Shown: piece after piece, positions 49,113 to 58,921 of the stretch
How positions within the stretch are numbered: the first letter of the stretch is position 1
Layout of the letters: the number at the start of each line of letters is the position of its first letter
Assembly: GCA_014656015.1 (NCBI GenBank)
Contig: BNBP01000028.1
Location: forward strand, 18,125 to 82,124
Origin: Streptomyces griseoaurantiacus
Lineage (GTDB): Bacteria > Actinomycetota > Actinomycetes > Streptomycetales > Streptomycetaceae
Direction: 5' to 3'
DNA: 64,000 nt
Notes under the pieces: model-generated
What the model was told of the DNA's origin: nothing
Seen by the model: only the letters and a program-made list of their open reading frames with translations
The model's database searches: none
Translations under genes and position numbers: made by a program

Positions 49113-50068
49113 GCACCTCCCTCACCTCTCTCACCGACCGACGCCCGCCGAGCGCGGCCGGCGGACCGACCGCACCCCGGCGCGCGACACCCGCCGGGCG
49201 CTCCCGGCACACCGTGCGCGAACGGCTGGTGGCCGGCGGCTTCCTGGCCCCGTCCGTCGTCCTGGTCGCCCTGTTCCTGCTGGCCCCGTTCGTGTGGACG
49301 GTCTACCGCAGCTTCTTCGGCGACTCGCGGACCTCGCCGTTCAGCTGGTTCGACAACTACGCGCTGTTCGCCTCCGACCCGGCCCTGGCCCGCTCCGTCC
49401 AGAACACCCTGCTGTGGGTGGTGGGCACGGTCGCCCTCCCGTTCGTGCTCGGCCTCGCCATCGCCTGCATGACCGACGCGGGCCGCTTCTCCCGTCTCGT
49501 CCGGCTCTGCGTCGTCCTGCCCTACGCCCTCTCGGGGTCCGCGGTGGCGGTGGTGTGGAACTTCATGCTCACCACCGACGGCGCCGTCAACCAGGTCCTG
49601 ACCACCCTGGGCCTGGACTCGCTGGCGCAGGGGTGGCTGCTGACCTGGCCCGGCAACACCCTGGTGATGATCCTCGCCAACGCCTGGCAGGCCACCGGCG
49701 TGGCCGTCATCCTCTTCCTCGTCGGACTGCAGTCCATCCCGCCCGAGACCCTGGAGGCCGGCGCCCTGGACGGTGCGAGCGGCTGGCAGCAGTTCCGCCA
49801 CATCGTCCTGCCCCAACTCCGCCCCGTGTCGATCATCGTGATCGGGATGAGCCTGGTCAACGGCCTCAAGTCGTTCGACCTGATCTGGGTGCTCACCCAG
49901 GGCGGCCCCGGACGGGCCACCGAGACACTCGCCGTGTCCATGTACAACGAGACCTTCCTGGAACTGCGGCCCGGCGCGGGAGCGGCGATCGCGGTCGTCC
50001 TCACCGTGATCGTGCTGGCGGCCTCCTGGCTCTATCTGCGCCGCCAGCTCGACGTGAAAGGCGTGTGA
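49109..50068 (+). CDS. ABC sugar permease, MalF-type
   Basis: A 319-residue membrane protein with six predicted helices. The EAA loop for ATPase contact is EAGALDGASGWQQFRHIVLP at about 213-232. Its ATG overlaps the binding-protein stop (ATGA). No ATPase is encoded here; Streptomyces sugar importers typically share the MsiK ATPase encoded elsewhere. Pairs with the next gene to form the channel. Confidence 0.9.
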   Translation: MSTSLTSLTDRRPPSAAGGPTAPRRATPAGRSRHTVRERLVAGGFLAPSVVLVALFLLAPFVWTVYRSFFGDSRTSPFSWFDNYALFASDPALARSVQNTLLWVVGTVALPFVLGLAIACMTDAGRFSRLVRLCVVLPYALSGSAVAVVWNFMLTTDGAVNQVLTTLGLDSLAQGWLLTWPGNTLVMILANAWQATGVAVILFLVGLQSIPPETLEAGALDGASGWQQFRHIVLPQLRPVSIIVIGMSLVNGLKSFDLIWVLTQGGPGRATETLAVSMYNETFLELRPGAGAAIAVVLTVIVLAASWLYLRRQLDVKGV

Positions 50069-50071
50069 CCC

Positions 50072-50887
50072 ATGTCCCTCGGCCGCGTTCTGCGCAATGC
50101 CACCCTCGCCGTCCTCGCCCTGACGTGGCTGGTCCCCACCTGGCTCCTCGTCGTCAACGCGCTGGTCCCCGCGACGAGTTACTCCGGCAGCCCGCACTGG
50201 TTGCCCCAGGACTTCGGACTGTTCGACAACATGTCCCAGGCCTGGGACAAGGCGCACCTCGGACCGGCCCTCGGCAACAGCCTCCTGTACGCCGTGGTCA
50301 GCGCCGTGGCCGCCGCGGTGCTCGCCGGCCTCGCCGCCTTCGCCACCGTCATCATGCCCGTCGGACGGCAGGCGGTGTGGTTCTGGGTCATCTACTCCGG
50401 CACCCTCCTGCCCCTCCAGGTCTTCCTGCGGCCCCTGTTCCTGTCGTACGCGCACACCTCGCTCTACGACACCCAGCTCGGGCTCGTGCTCATCTACACG
50501 GCGATCGCGGTCCCGTTCGCGTTCTTCGTCCTGCGCAACTACGCCCTGACGCTGCCGCGCGAGGTCGTGGAGGCCGCGCGCATCGACGGCGCCTCCTGGT
50601 GGCGGGTGTTCTGGCAGATCCACGTCCCGCTGACCCGGTCCGCGATGATCGCCGTGTTCGTGTTCCAGTTCGTGGCCGTCTGGAACGACCTCATGTTCGG
50701 CATCACCATGGTCACCAGCCGCAACATCCGGCCCGTGATGGCCGCGCTCGCCGATCTCCAGGGCAACTACTCCAACGTCGGGCCGCCCGTCGTACTGGCC
50801 GGCGCCCTGCTGGTCTCGCTGCCGACCGTGGTGCTGTTCTTCTCCGCCCAGCGCTTCTTCGTCAGCAGCCTGAAGATCCACCGCTGA
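50072..50887 (+). CDS. ABC sugar permease, MalG-type
   Basis: A 271-residue membrane protein with six helices. The EAA loop is EAARIDGASWWRVFWQIHVP at about 167-186. Begins 3 bp after the previous permease stop. Ends with SLKIHR, a typical MalG-like tail. Same operon as the binding protein and GH76. Confidence 0.9.
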   Translation: MSLGRVLRNATLAVLALTWLVPTWLLVVNALVPATSYSGSPHWLPQDFGLFDNMSQAWDKAHLGPALGNSLLYAVVSAVAAAVLAGLAAFATVIMPVGRQAVWFWVIYSGTLLPLQVFLRPLFLSYAHTSLYDTQLGLVLIYTAIAVPFAFFVLRNYALTLPREVVEAARIDGASWWRVFWQIHVPLTRSAMIAVFVFQFVAVWNDLMFGITMVTSRNIRPVMAALADLQGNYSNVGPPVVLAGALLVSLPTVVLFFSAQRFFVSSLKIHR

Positions 50888-50931
50888 TCCCGCACCCCCA
50901 CCCCCTTCCGACGTCACCAAGGGACACCTCC

Positions 50932-52137
50932 ATGCCGCGCTCACTGCTCACCCGTGCCACCGCCCCCGTGCTCTGCGCCGGACTGCTCTGGACCGCCGCC
51001 CCCGCCCACGCCCAGAGCCCCGCACCCGCCCGCCCCGTCTCCTCCGGGACCTGGGCCGACCGCGCCACCGACGCCTACCGGGCGCTCCAGGACCACCTGT
51101 ACGAGGGCTCCGGCCGGCACGGCCTGTACCTGGAGCACACCCCCCATCAGGCCGGCGACCAGGAGCACTCCTTCCTCTGGCCGTTCCGCGAGGCCGCGCA
51201 GGCCGCCGTCGACATGCAGGAACTGCCGGGCACCGGGTCCGCCTACCGGCAGGACGCGGCCGAGCGTTTCGACACCGCCGAGCTGTACCACACCGGCGGC
51301 GACCGCCCCGGCTACGCCTCCTATCTGCCCGCCCCCCTCGGCACGGGCGGCGACACGTACTACGACGACAACGCCGTGGTCGCCCTCACCGAACTCGACC
51401 AGTACGAGGCCACCGGCGACGCACGCTACCTGGAGCGGGCCGAGCGAATCCTGCCCGTCGTCTCCCGGGCCTGGGACGACGACACCACCAAGGCGTGCCC
51501 GGGCGGCATGGACTGGTACGACTCGCCGAACAACACCATCCGCGCCACCAACGTCACCGCCCTGTCCGCCCAGCTCGCCGCCCGCCTCTACACGCACACC
51601 CACGACCGCGCCCACCTGGACAAGGCGCGGCAGTGGTACGGCTGGGTGTACTCCTGCATGCGCAAGGCGCCCGGCCTCTACGTCAACGACCGCGGCGACG
51701 ACGGCAGCACGAACGAGACCCTGTGGACCTACAACTCCGGCGCCATGATCGGCACCGCCACCGCCCTCTACCGCGGCACCGGAGACACCGGATACCTCGA
51801 CAAGGCGGTGGCCGACGCCCGCGGCTCCCTGGCGTACTGGACCGAGGGCAGCAGGCTGCACGACCAGCCGGCGGTGTTCAACTCCTTCTACTTCAAGGAC
51901 CTGCTCGACCTGGACGCCGTGCGGCCCGCCCCCGCCTACCTCAAGGCCATGAGCGCCTACGCCGACAGCACGTACAAGTCCAACCGGGACTCCACCACCG
52001 GGCTGTTCCGCTTCCAGCCCTCCAACGGCGGCGACTACGACCCGGCGGCGCCGGCCGCGACCCTCAACCAGTCGGCCATGGTCCAGATCTTCGCCACCCT
52101 CGCCGACGCCACCCACCACAAGCACCGGCGTTCCTGA
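50932..52137 (+). CDS. Secreted GH76 endo-alpha-1,6-mannanase-like enzyme
   Basis: A 401-residue exported glycosidase. The Sec signal peptide ends near AAPAHAQS (residue about 28). The mature protein is an (alpha/alpha)6 barrel; DTYYDDNAVV carries the catalytic Asp pair (Asp145, Asp146) of GH76, with NETLWTYNSGAMIGT and FKDLLDLD also typical. It cuts alpha-1,6-mannan backbones such as those of yeast cell-wall mannan or mycobacterial-type lipomannan. Encoded 44 bp after the permeases, with no own promoter apparent. Confidence 0.88.
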   Translation: MPRSLLTRATAPVLCAGLLWTAAPAHAQSPAPARPVSSGTWADRATDAYRALQDHLYEGSGRHGLYLEHTPHQAGDQEHSFLWPFREAAQAAVDMQELPGTGSAYRQDAAERFDTAELYHTGGDRPGYASYLPAPLGTGGDTYYDDNAVVALTELDQYEATGDARYLERAERILPVVSRAWDDDTTKACPGGMDWYDSPNNTIRATNVTALSAQLAARLYTHTHDRAHLDKARQWYGWVYSCMRKAPGLYVNDRGDDGSTNETLWTYNSGAMIGTATALYRGTGDTGYLDKAVADARGSLAYWTEGSRLHDQPAVFNSFYFKDLLDLDAVRPAPAYLKAMSAYADSTYKSNRDSTTGLFRFQPSNGGDYDPAAPAATLNQSAMVQIFATLADATHHKHRRS

Positions 52138-52221
52138 CACGCGGAACCCACCGCCCTCACCGGCGTTCCCGACACGACGGACCGCACGACCGCACCCCGA
52201 CGCAAAGGACCTCGACGCACC

Positions 52222-55200
52222 ATGTCCAAGCCACCGCTCACCCGGCCCTCCTGGTGGGACGCCGACCTCGCGCGCGACCTGCTGAAGGAGCGCGTGGCCA
52301 CCACCGCCCACCTCGGCGGCGCGCGGGTGCGGCTCTCCGGCGAGCCGCTGCTGCGTCACGACGGCAGGGGCGGCCTGCTGCAGTCCGTCCGGCTGCGGGT
52401 GGACCACCCCGACGGCACCCGCCCGCCGCGTCTCACCAGGGCCCGGGTCACCACCGCAGGAGGCACCCCCGTCCACTGCGAGCTGCTCCCGGGCCCGGAC
52501 GGCGACACCCGCCTCCTCGTCCCCGAAGTGACCGCACCCACCCTCCTGTCGATCGAACTCCCCGAACTCCAGGAAGGCACCCACCTCCCCTTCGAGGCAC
52601 ACCCGCAGCGCCACTGGACCCTGCACCTCGTCCAGCACTCCCACCTGGACATCGGCTACACCGACCCGCAGGGCAGGGTGATGGCCGAGAGCCGCGCCTA
52701 CCTCGACTCCCTCCTGGAACTGTGCAGCGACACCGACGACTGGCCGGACCCCGCCCGGTTCCGCTGGGCCGTCGAGGGGTTCCACTCCTTCCAGGACTGG
52801 CGGGCCCACCGGCCCCGGCGCCAGGTGGAGCGCTTCCTGGACCGGGTCCGCGAGGGGCGTGTCGAACTCACGGCCATGCCGTTCAACCTGCACACCGAGA
52901 CCTGCTCCACCGACGAACTGCACGAACTGCTGCGCCCCGTGGCCGAACTGCGCGAACGGCACGGCATCGACCTCACCACCGCCATGCAGACGGACGTGCC
53001 CGGCCAGGTCGTCGGGCTGCCCGACGTCCTCGCGGACAACGGCATCCGCTACCTGTCCGTCGCCCACAACTGGGCGGGCCGCGCCGTGCCCCACCTCGTC
53101 GGCGGGGAGCACCTGCCCCGGCTGTTCCGCTGGCAGGCACCGAGCGGCAACAGCGTCCTGGTGTGGCGCACCGACACCCCCCACGGCCTGGCCTACATGG
53201 AGGGCTCGATCCTCGGCTTCGACGAGTCCTACGACCACGTCGACGACCTGCTGCCCGCCTACCTCGGCGCCCTGGCCCGCTTCCCGTACCCGCACCAGGG
53301 GCGCGGCATCCCCGGCTTCCCGGCCCTCGACCTGCCCGGCACGGCGGACCCGTACCCGTGGGACGTCCTGCACCTGCGGGTGCTCGGCAAGTTCGCGGAC
53401 AACGGTCCGCCCCGCCGCGTCATCTCCGACACCGTGCGCCGCTGGAACGAGGAGTGGGCGTACCCGCGTCTGCGTGCCTCCCGCAACCAGGACTTCTTCG
53501 AGGACGCGGAGAAGCGGGTCGGGGACCGCCTGGAGACCTACCGGGGCGACTGGAGCGACTGGTGGGTCGACGGCGTTGGCGCAGGCGCCGTCCCGCTGGC
53601 CGCCACCCGGCGCGGCCAGGCGGCCCTCGCCGAGGCACAGACCGTCGCCGGGTACGCCCAGCTGCTCGGCGTTCCCGACAGCACGGCGGTCACCGCGGCC
53701 GCCCCGGCCGTCTACCGCTCCGCCTCGCTGTTCAACGAGCACACCTGGGGCGCCGGCGACCCCTGGACCCACGGCGACCACGGCCACGGCTCCGGCGAGA
53801 AGCAGTGGCACTGGAAGTACGCCCAGGCCCTGCGCGCCCACGACGACGCCGAGACCCTCCTGGACGCCGCCTCCGCCCTGCTGGGGGAGGCCCTCGCCCC
53901 CGCCGCCGACGCGCTCGCGTCCTTCTACGCCGTCAACACGTGCAGTTGGCCGCGGACCGAGACGGCCCGGCTCTTCCTCCCCGAGAGCACGGTCGCGCTC
54001 GACGAGGCGGTCCACGTCCTCGACGGACGCACCGGAGAGCCCCTCTCGTTCGCCGAGGAGGCCCAGAGCAACGACCGCCACCGCGCGGCGGGCCGCTTCC
54101 TGAACGTACCCGTCACGGAGGTGCCGGCCTGCGGGGCCGTACGCCTGGACGTCACGGCCGCCGGGGCCTCCCCGGCGCGGGAGCCGGCGGAAGCGGTCGG
54201 CGGGGCCACCGTCCTGGAGAACGACCACCTGCGCGTCACGGTCGACCTGCGCGAGGCGTGCGTCTCCTCCGTCGTCGACAAGGCCACCGGCCGCGAGATG
54301 GTGCGCCAGGACGCCGCCGTCGGCCTCAACGGGTACGTCTACGACGAGTACGCCACAGCCGGCGGCTTCAACCACCAGTCCAGCAAGACCGTTGCCGACG
54401 ACTCGATGCACCTGCTCGCCTCCCGCAGCACCGCCCCGCCCGCCGCACTCGTCGACCGCTCCACGGACGCCACCGGCCAGACACTCGTCTACGAATGCGC
54501 GCCCGCCGGTACCCGCAGACTCCGCGTACGAGTGCACCTCCCGCACCACGCGGCCCGTATCGACATCGAGAACCGGATCGACAAGACCGCGACCCTCACC
54601 AAGGAGAGCGCCTTCTTCGCCTTCCCCTTCGCCCTCGACCACCCCACCGTGCGGACGGAGGCCACCGGCGGCGTCTTGGGCACCGACCGCGAGACCGTGC
54701 CGGGCTCGGCGGCCCACATGCGTGCCGTACGGCGCTGGATCAGCCTCAGCGACGGCACCCACCACGCCGCCCTGGCGACGGCCGACGCCCCGCTCGTGCA
54801 GCTCGGCGGGATCGCGATCCCCTACGTGCCCTACCCGCCGTCGCTGCCCCGTGAGGAGCCGGGAACCGTCTTCTCCTGGGTGCACAACAACATCTGGGAC
54901 ACCAACTTCCCCGCCCAGCAGGCGTTCGACCACGTCTTCCGCTACAGCGTCGGCTTCACCACGGCCGAGGAGGATCCCTCGGCCCACGCCGCACGTGTCG
55001 CCGCCGTCACCAGCCACCCCCTGGTGCCGGTCCGCGCCCGTGCCGCAGCCGGGGCCGCATCCCCGGCGCGGACGCAGTTCCTGACCGTGGACGACCCCCG
55101 GGTACGGCTTGTCGGGCTCACCGTCCCCGCCGAGGGCCGGCTCCTGGTGCGCCTGCAGTCGGTGGCCGGCACGCCCGTCACCTGCCGCCTGCGCACCCCC

Positions 55201-55353
55201 TTCCCGGTGACCCGCGCGGCGCGCACCACCTATCTGGGGCTGGGCCCGCGCGACATCGGTCCGGAGCCGGACGGCACGGTCGCGGTCGACGTTCCGGCGC
55301 TCGGTACGGCGGCGGTCGTGCTGCACCTGTCCGCGTCCGGGAGTGGAGCCTGA
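52222..55353 (+). CDS. GH38-type alpha-mannosidase
   Basis: A 1043-residue enzyme without a signal peptide, so probably cytoplasmic. HSHLDIGYTD at residues 139-148 supplies the zinc-binding His and Asp of the GH38 N-domain (His141, Asp143), and TAMQTDVPGQ supplies the catalytic nucleophile (Asp258). LFNEHTWGAGDPW carries another zinc His. The middle helical and C-terminal beta-sandwich domains are present. It would trim alpha-mannosyl residues from imported oligosaccharides. Starts 84 bp after the GH76 gene and ends the operon before a hairpin. Confidence 0.85.
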   Translation: MSKPPLTRPSWWDADLARDLLKERVATTAHLGGARVRLSGEPLLRHDGRGGLLQSVRLRVDHPDGTRPPRLTRARVTTAGGTPVHCELLPGPDGDTRLLVPEVTAPTLLSIELPELQEGTHLPFEAHPQRHWTLHLVQHSHLDIGYTDPQGRVMAESRAYLDSLLELCSDTDDWPDPARFRWAVEGFHSFQDWRAHRPRRQVERFLDRVREGRVELTAMPFNLHTETCSTDELHELLRPVAELRERHGIDLTTAMQTDVPGQVVGLPDVLADNGIRYLSVAHNWAGRAVPHLVGGEHLPRLFRWQAPSGNSVLVWRTDTPHGLAYMEGSILGFDESYDHVDDLLPAYLGALARFPYPHQGRGIPGFPALDLPGTADPYPWDVLHLRVLGKFADNGPPRRVISDTVRRWNEEWAYPRLRASRNQDFFEDAEKRVGDRLETYRGDWSDWWVDGVGAGAVPLAATRRGQAALAEAQTVAGYAQLLGVPDSTAVTAAAPAVYRSASLFNEHTWGAGDPWTHGDHGHGSGEKQWHWKYAQALRAHDDAETLLDAASALLGEALAPAADALASFYAVNTCSWPRTETARLFLPESTVALDEAVHVLDGRTGEPLSFAEEAQSNDRHRAAGRFLNVPVTEVPACGAVRLDVTAAGASPAREPAEAVGGATVLENDHLRVTVDLREACVSSVVDKATGREMVRQDAAVGLNGYVYDEYATAGGFNHQSSKTVADDSMHLLASRSTAPPAALVDRSTDATGQTLVYECAPAGTRRLRVRVHLPHHAARIDIENRIDKTATLTKESAFFAFPFALDHPTVRTEATGGVLGTDRETVPGSAAHMRAVRRWISLSDGTHHAALATADAPLVQLGGIAIPYVPYPPSLPREEPGTVFSWVHNNIWDTNFPAQQAFDHVFRYSVGFTTAEEDPSAHAARVAAVTSHPLVPVRARAAAGAASPARTQFLTVDDPRVRLVGLTVPAEGRLLVRLQSVAGTPVTCRLRTPFPVTRAARTTYLGLGPRDIGPEPDGTVAVDVPALGTAAVVLHLSASGSGA

Positions 55354-55373
55354 TCCGCGGCGGCTCCCGCGGA
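55354..55373 (+). terminator. Hairpin directly after mannan operon
   Basis: TCCGCGG (55354-55360) pairs with CCGCGGA (55367-55373) around a 6-nt loop, starting at the base after the GH38 stop codon. The remaining 266 bp to the next gene show nothing further. Confidence 0.5.
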
Positions 55374-55639
55374 CGGTCTGCGCCCGCGGCCCACGGGCAC
55401 ACCCGCCTCTGTGTCGGGTGCCCGAGCCGCTCGACCGCTGCTCGGCCGCCATGAGAGGCAACCGGCCGACCGTCGTGGCGGCCTTCCACTCCCGCCGCGG
55501 GCCGTCCCTCTTCGGCGGGGTCGGAAACGCCGGTACGGCTGCGCGATGAGTTCGTGGGCTCGAAGCGGTCTACTCCAGTAATCAACGGATCAGGTGGCCC
55601 ACTCCGCAGGTGACGGAAGGTCGCCAGGAGGAGGAGACA

Positions 55640-56257
55640 GTGACCAGACGTTCGGGCGCGGTGACCTGCGACCTCTCGATCTCCGTCGACGGCTACTCGG
55701 CAGGGCTCGATCAGACCGAGCAACGCCCGTTCGGCGACGACGCCGGCGACGGCTGGGGCGACAGGCTGCACGCGTGGATGTTCGAGACCCCGGAGCAGCG
55801 GCAGGCCGAGCTCGACCGGCTGACAGCGGTCGGCGCCTTCATCATGGGGCGCAATATGTTCGGCCCCGTACGCGGCGGGTGGGACCGGCCGTGGAAGGGC
55901 TGGTGGGGCGAGAATCCGCCGTACCACGCACCGGTCTTCGTGCTGACCCACCACCCGCGTGACCCGCAACCGATGGACGGCGGTACCACCTTCCACTTCG
56001 TCACCGACGGAATCGAATCCGCGCTGCGGCAGGCTCGTGAGGCGGCAGGCGACCGCAACGTGTCGATCCACGGGGGCGCGACCACCATCAACCAGTACCT
56101 GGCCGCAGGCTTGATCGACGAGCTGCGGCTACACATCGTGCCGTTCACACTCGGCGCCGGCACGCGGTTGTTCGACGGCGTGCCGGCACTGAATCTTGAG
56201 CAGGTGGAGTCGCGAACAGCGGACTCGGTCACACATGTGACTTATCGCGTGCTGTGA
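55640..56257 (+). CDS. Dihydrofolate-reductase-family (RibD C-like) protein
   Basis: A 205-residue protein. GTG 55640 has AGGAGGAGGAG upstream. LSISVDGYSAG at the N-terminus and FIMGRNMFGPVRGGW, then VFVLTHHPRD and NVSIHGGATTINQYLAAGLIDELRLHIVP, are typical of the DHFR/RibD-C fold with NADPH binding. These YwjB/YyaP-like proteins are common in Streptomyces and of unknown substrate. Monocistronic. Confidence 0.85.
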   Translation: MTRRSGAVTCDLSISVDGYSAGLDQTEQRPFGDDAGDGWGDRLHAWMFETPEQRQAELDRLTAVGAFIMGRNMFGPVRGGWDRPWKGWWGENPPYHAPVFVLTHHPRDPQPMDGGTTFHFVTDGIESALRQAREAAGDRNVSIHGGATTINQYLAAGLIDELRLHIVPFTLGAGTRLFDGVPALNLEQVESRTADSVTHVTYRVL

Positions 56258-56506
56258 CGGCCGGCAGTACGTTCACCCGGGCGAGGACCGAAGCCTCCTC
56301 CCGGCGGAGTCCGGCGACCCTGCGCGTCCCGTGGCTGACCATGCCCACGCGCTGTGGTGCGAGGCCGCCGCGCAGCGGACCCGGCAGTGGGTCCGCCGGC
56401 AGAACCGTCCGCCCCACGCGCCACCGGCGGAGGGGTTCGGTCGTGGCGCGGCGGTGGGAGCACGCCCCTGCCGAGGCGTACTCCCACCGCCGCCGGACGG
56501 ACAATG

Positions 56507-57349
56507 TCAGCCCTGGCGGACCGAGACCACGGCCATGTCGGCCACATTGACGTTGGCGGGCGCGGAGACCGCGAAGGCCACCGCGTGGGCGAGGTCGTCG
56601 GCGGAGAGGGGACGAAGGTCCCGGCGCATCTGCGCCAGTCCCTCGCGCATCCGCTCGTCGCTCATGTCGTCACCCAGTTCGGTCGCCGTGACACCCGGTT
56701 CGATGTTGTGCACCCGCACATCGCGCGGTCCGAACTCGGCCCGCAGGTTGCGCGTCAGGTGGGCGACCGCCGCCTTGGTGGCGCTGTAGACGGACCAGTT
56801 CGGGTAGAGCAGGTGACCCGCGACGGAACCGACGTGCACCAGGTCGGCGGGGCCGTGTTCCGCGGCGGTGAGCAGGTCGTCGGCGAAGACACGCCCGGTG
56901 TGGATCAACCCGCGCAGGTTGACGTCGATCATGCGGTCCCATTCCGCTGTGTCGGCGTCCTCGAACGGCGACCCCAGCATCACGCCGGCGTTGGCCACGA
57001 CGAGGTCCACCCGTCCGAGCTCGGAGCGGACGGAGTCCGCCGCCCGGCTCAGTGCCTGCGGATCGGTTACGTCCACGGCGACCGGCAGAGCCTGCCCGCC
57101 GCTGGAGCGCAACTCGTCGGCCAGCTCCACCAGCCGGCTCTCCCGCCGACCCATGAGGGCGACGCGCGCACCGAGGAGTGCCAGACGGCGGCCGGTGGCG
57201 GCCCCGATGCCGGCGGTGGCCCCGGTGACCACCGCCACCCGCCCGGCGAGGGGGAGGGACGCTGCGGCCGGAGAACCGGTGCGCGCCGCGGGCGCGGTCC
57301 AGGACATCGAGGAGGTCGAAGAGGTCGAGGAGGTTGTGGAAGAAGTCAT
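56507..57349 (-). CDS. SDR oxidoreductase
   Basis: A 280-residue classical SDR. VVTGATAGIGAATGRRLALLG is split here as TGATAGIG (cofactor loop) and the following helix; NAGVMLG, HVGSVAGHL (Ser) and YSATKAAV (YxxxK) complete the active site. The N-terminus from ATG 57349 is a Thr/Ser low-complexity stretch (SSTTSSTSSTSS); ATG 57307 is a shorter alternative start and neither has a good ribosome-binding site. It follows the TetR gene by 203 bp on the same strand and may share its regulation. Confidence 0.82.
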   Translation of the reverse strand: MTSSTTSSTSSTSSMSWTAPAARTGSPAAASLPLAGRVAVVTGATAGIGAATGRRLALLGARVALMGRRESRLVELADELRSSGGQALPVAVDVTDPQALSRAADSVRSELGRVDLVVANAGVMLGSPFEDADTAEWDRMIDVNLRGLIHTGRVFADDLLTAAEHGPADLVHVGSVAGHLLYPNWSVYSATKAAVAHLTRNLRAEFGPRDVRVHNIEPGVTATELGDDMSDERMREGLAQMRRDLRPLSADDLAHAVAFAVSAPANVNVADMAVVSVRQG

Positions 57350-57552
57350 GCGTCCACTGTCGGGGCGTGCGACGCGGGCTACCAGGCAGGCCCTCGCCCG
57401 GGCATGCCGTCCCGGGGTGCGGCGCACCCCCTCAGCGACGCCGGGGCGCGGTGTCGGGGCGGTTGTCATGTCGTGGCGGCAAGCACGTCGGATACGACCG
57501 GTTCAAGATCCGGGGAACTCGGCCAGGGCGAAGCCCCGCCCCAGCGTGCCGC

Positions 57553-58137
57553 TCACCCGGGGGCCTTGATGCCGTCCAGTGCCATGGCGAGCACCCGGTC
57601 CCGCTGGGCCTCCTGGACGAAGTTCGCCCCGCTGACGCCGTTGACCAGGAAGAGGACGTCGTCGAAGCTCACGTCGGTCCGGGCCTTGCCGGCGGCCTGG
57701 GCGCGTTCGAGAAGCGGTCGGCCCGCCGCATGGATCATGTCGCGGCCGGTCGCGAACATCTCCGCGCGGTGCGCGATGGCGTCGTAGATGGCCTTCTTGG
57801 TGGTCGCGTAGCTGACGAACTGGCGCAGCCAGCTCTCCAGGGCGTCCCACGGTCCCAGGCCGCCGGGCTCGGCCGCAAGGCGGCCGAGGGCCTCGACCTC
57901 GTCCAGGTAGACGGTTTCGAACAGATGCTGGCGTGTGGGGAAGTTGCGGTAGAGCGTCGCGATGTTGACCCCTGCCCGTCGGGCGATGCCCTCCAGCGAG
58001 GCGCCGGCCCCCTCGGCGGCGAACACCTCGCGAGCGGCGTCCAGCAGTGCGTCGAAGTTGCGGCGTGCATCGGCGCGCGTCGGTCTGCTCACGACGAAAC
58101 CGGTTCGAGGTCGCCCGCCGGACCCGGTGGTGGCCAT
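57553..58137 (-). CDS. TetR-family regulator, second NADP-reductase pair
   Basis: A 194-residue repressor from ATG 58137, with AGGAGG 8 nt upstream. The helix-turn-helix is at about 22-65 (FDALLDAAREVFAAEGAGAS, VNIATLYRNFPTRQHLFETV). Divergent from a NADP-reductase paralogous to that at 11.4 kb, which also faces a TetR gene, so the cassette is duplicated in this window. Two palindromes 22 bp apart lie between the starts. Confidence 0.85.
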   Translation of the reverse strand: MATTGSGGRPRTGFVVSRPTRADARRNFDALLDAAREVFAAEGAGASLEGIARRAGVNIATLYRNFPTRQHLFETVYLDEVEALGRLAAEPGGLGPWDALESWLRQFVSYATTKKAIYDAIAHRAEMFATGRDMIHAAGRPLLERAQAAGKARTDVSFDDVLFLVNGVSGANFVQEAQRDRVLAMALDGIKAPG

Positions 58138-58195
58138 CACGCATTCCTCCTGATCTCCAGCCCTTGTCAAACGAAGGGAGGCCTGCGCTAAAGTC

Positions 58196-58228
58196 AAGGC
58201 ATGCCTTCACCTATGCGCAGGCATGCCT
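58196..58228. promoter_or_regulatory. Twin AGGCATGCCT palindromes, candidate TetR operators
   Basis: AAGGCATGCCTT at 58196-58207 is a perfect palindrome, and AGGCATGCCT recurs at 58219-58228. Centres are 22 bp apart, two helical turns. They occupy the 118-bp gap between the divergent TetR and reductase starts. Confidence 0.7.
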
Positions 58229-58255
58229 TACCTTATTCGGACCCTGCGGGAGATC

Positions 58256-58921
58256 ATGACCACCATCGGCTTCATCGGCAGCGGAAACCTCGGCAGCACG
58301 CTCGCCCGCCTCGCGGTCGATGCCGGCCACGACGTCGTCCTCAGCAACAGCCGCGGTCCGCACACCCTGAGGAACCTGGTCATGCGGCTCGGCCCGCGGG
58401 CCCGCGCGGCGACCCCCGTCGAGGCCGCGGCCGCCGGCGACCTCGTCGTGGTGACCATCCCGATCAGGGCTTACCAACACGTCCCCACCGAGCCCCTGCG
58501 GGGCAAGGTCGTCATCGACACCCTCAACTACGACCCCGTCCGCCAGGGCCGTGTCCCCGAGATAGAGGCCGACCCCACCCCGGCACACCTCCTGCTACGG
58601 ACACACCTGACCGAATCGCACGTCGTCAAGGCATTCAGCAGCATCTTCTTCAGACACCTCGCCACCCTGGGACGCCCCGCCGACGCCCCCGACCGCAGCG
58701 CACTGCCCATCGCAGGCGACGACACCGACGCCAAGAGGGAAGTCGCCGCGCTGATCGACTCAGTCGGCTACGACGCATACGACGTCGGTCCTCTCGACGA
58801 AAGCCGCCGGTTCGCCCCGGGCACGCCCGCCCAGCACGCCCATCTCGACCCGGACGGCATGCTCGACGCCCCCGGACGTCCCGTGTCGGCGGCCGACCTC
58901 GCGAGGCTCCTCTCGGCCTGA
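58256..58921 (+). CDS. F420/NADP-oxidoreductase-like protein (paralogue)
   Basis: A 221-residue Rossmann protein starting MTTIGFIGSGNLGSTLARLA at ATG 58256. The dinucleotide loop, VVLSNSRGP, and DRSALPIAGDDTDAKREV segments are shared with the 11381-12133 protein, showing common descent. It lacks the other's 29-residue C-terminal tail. Divergent TetR with twin palindromes upstream. Likely reduces or oxidises a small molecule with NADP; substrate unknown. Confidence 0.82.
   Translation: MTTIGFIGSGNLGSTLARLAVDAGHDVVLSNSRGPHTLRNLVMRLGPRARAATPVEAAAAGDLVVVTIPIRAYQHVPTEPLRGKVVIDTLNYDPVRQGRVPEIEADPTPAHLLLRTHLTESHVVKAFSSIFFRHLATLGRPADAPDRSALPIAGDDTDAKREVAALIDSVGYDAYDVGPLDESRRFAPGTPAQHAHLDPDGMLDAPGRPVSAADLARLLSA

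Noticed and set aside
50941..55461. 1506-codon minus-strand frame opposite the GH76 and GH38 genes
   Set aside because: Antisense shadow of two well-supported glycosidases; Gly/Val-rich repeats, no domain.
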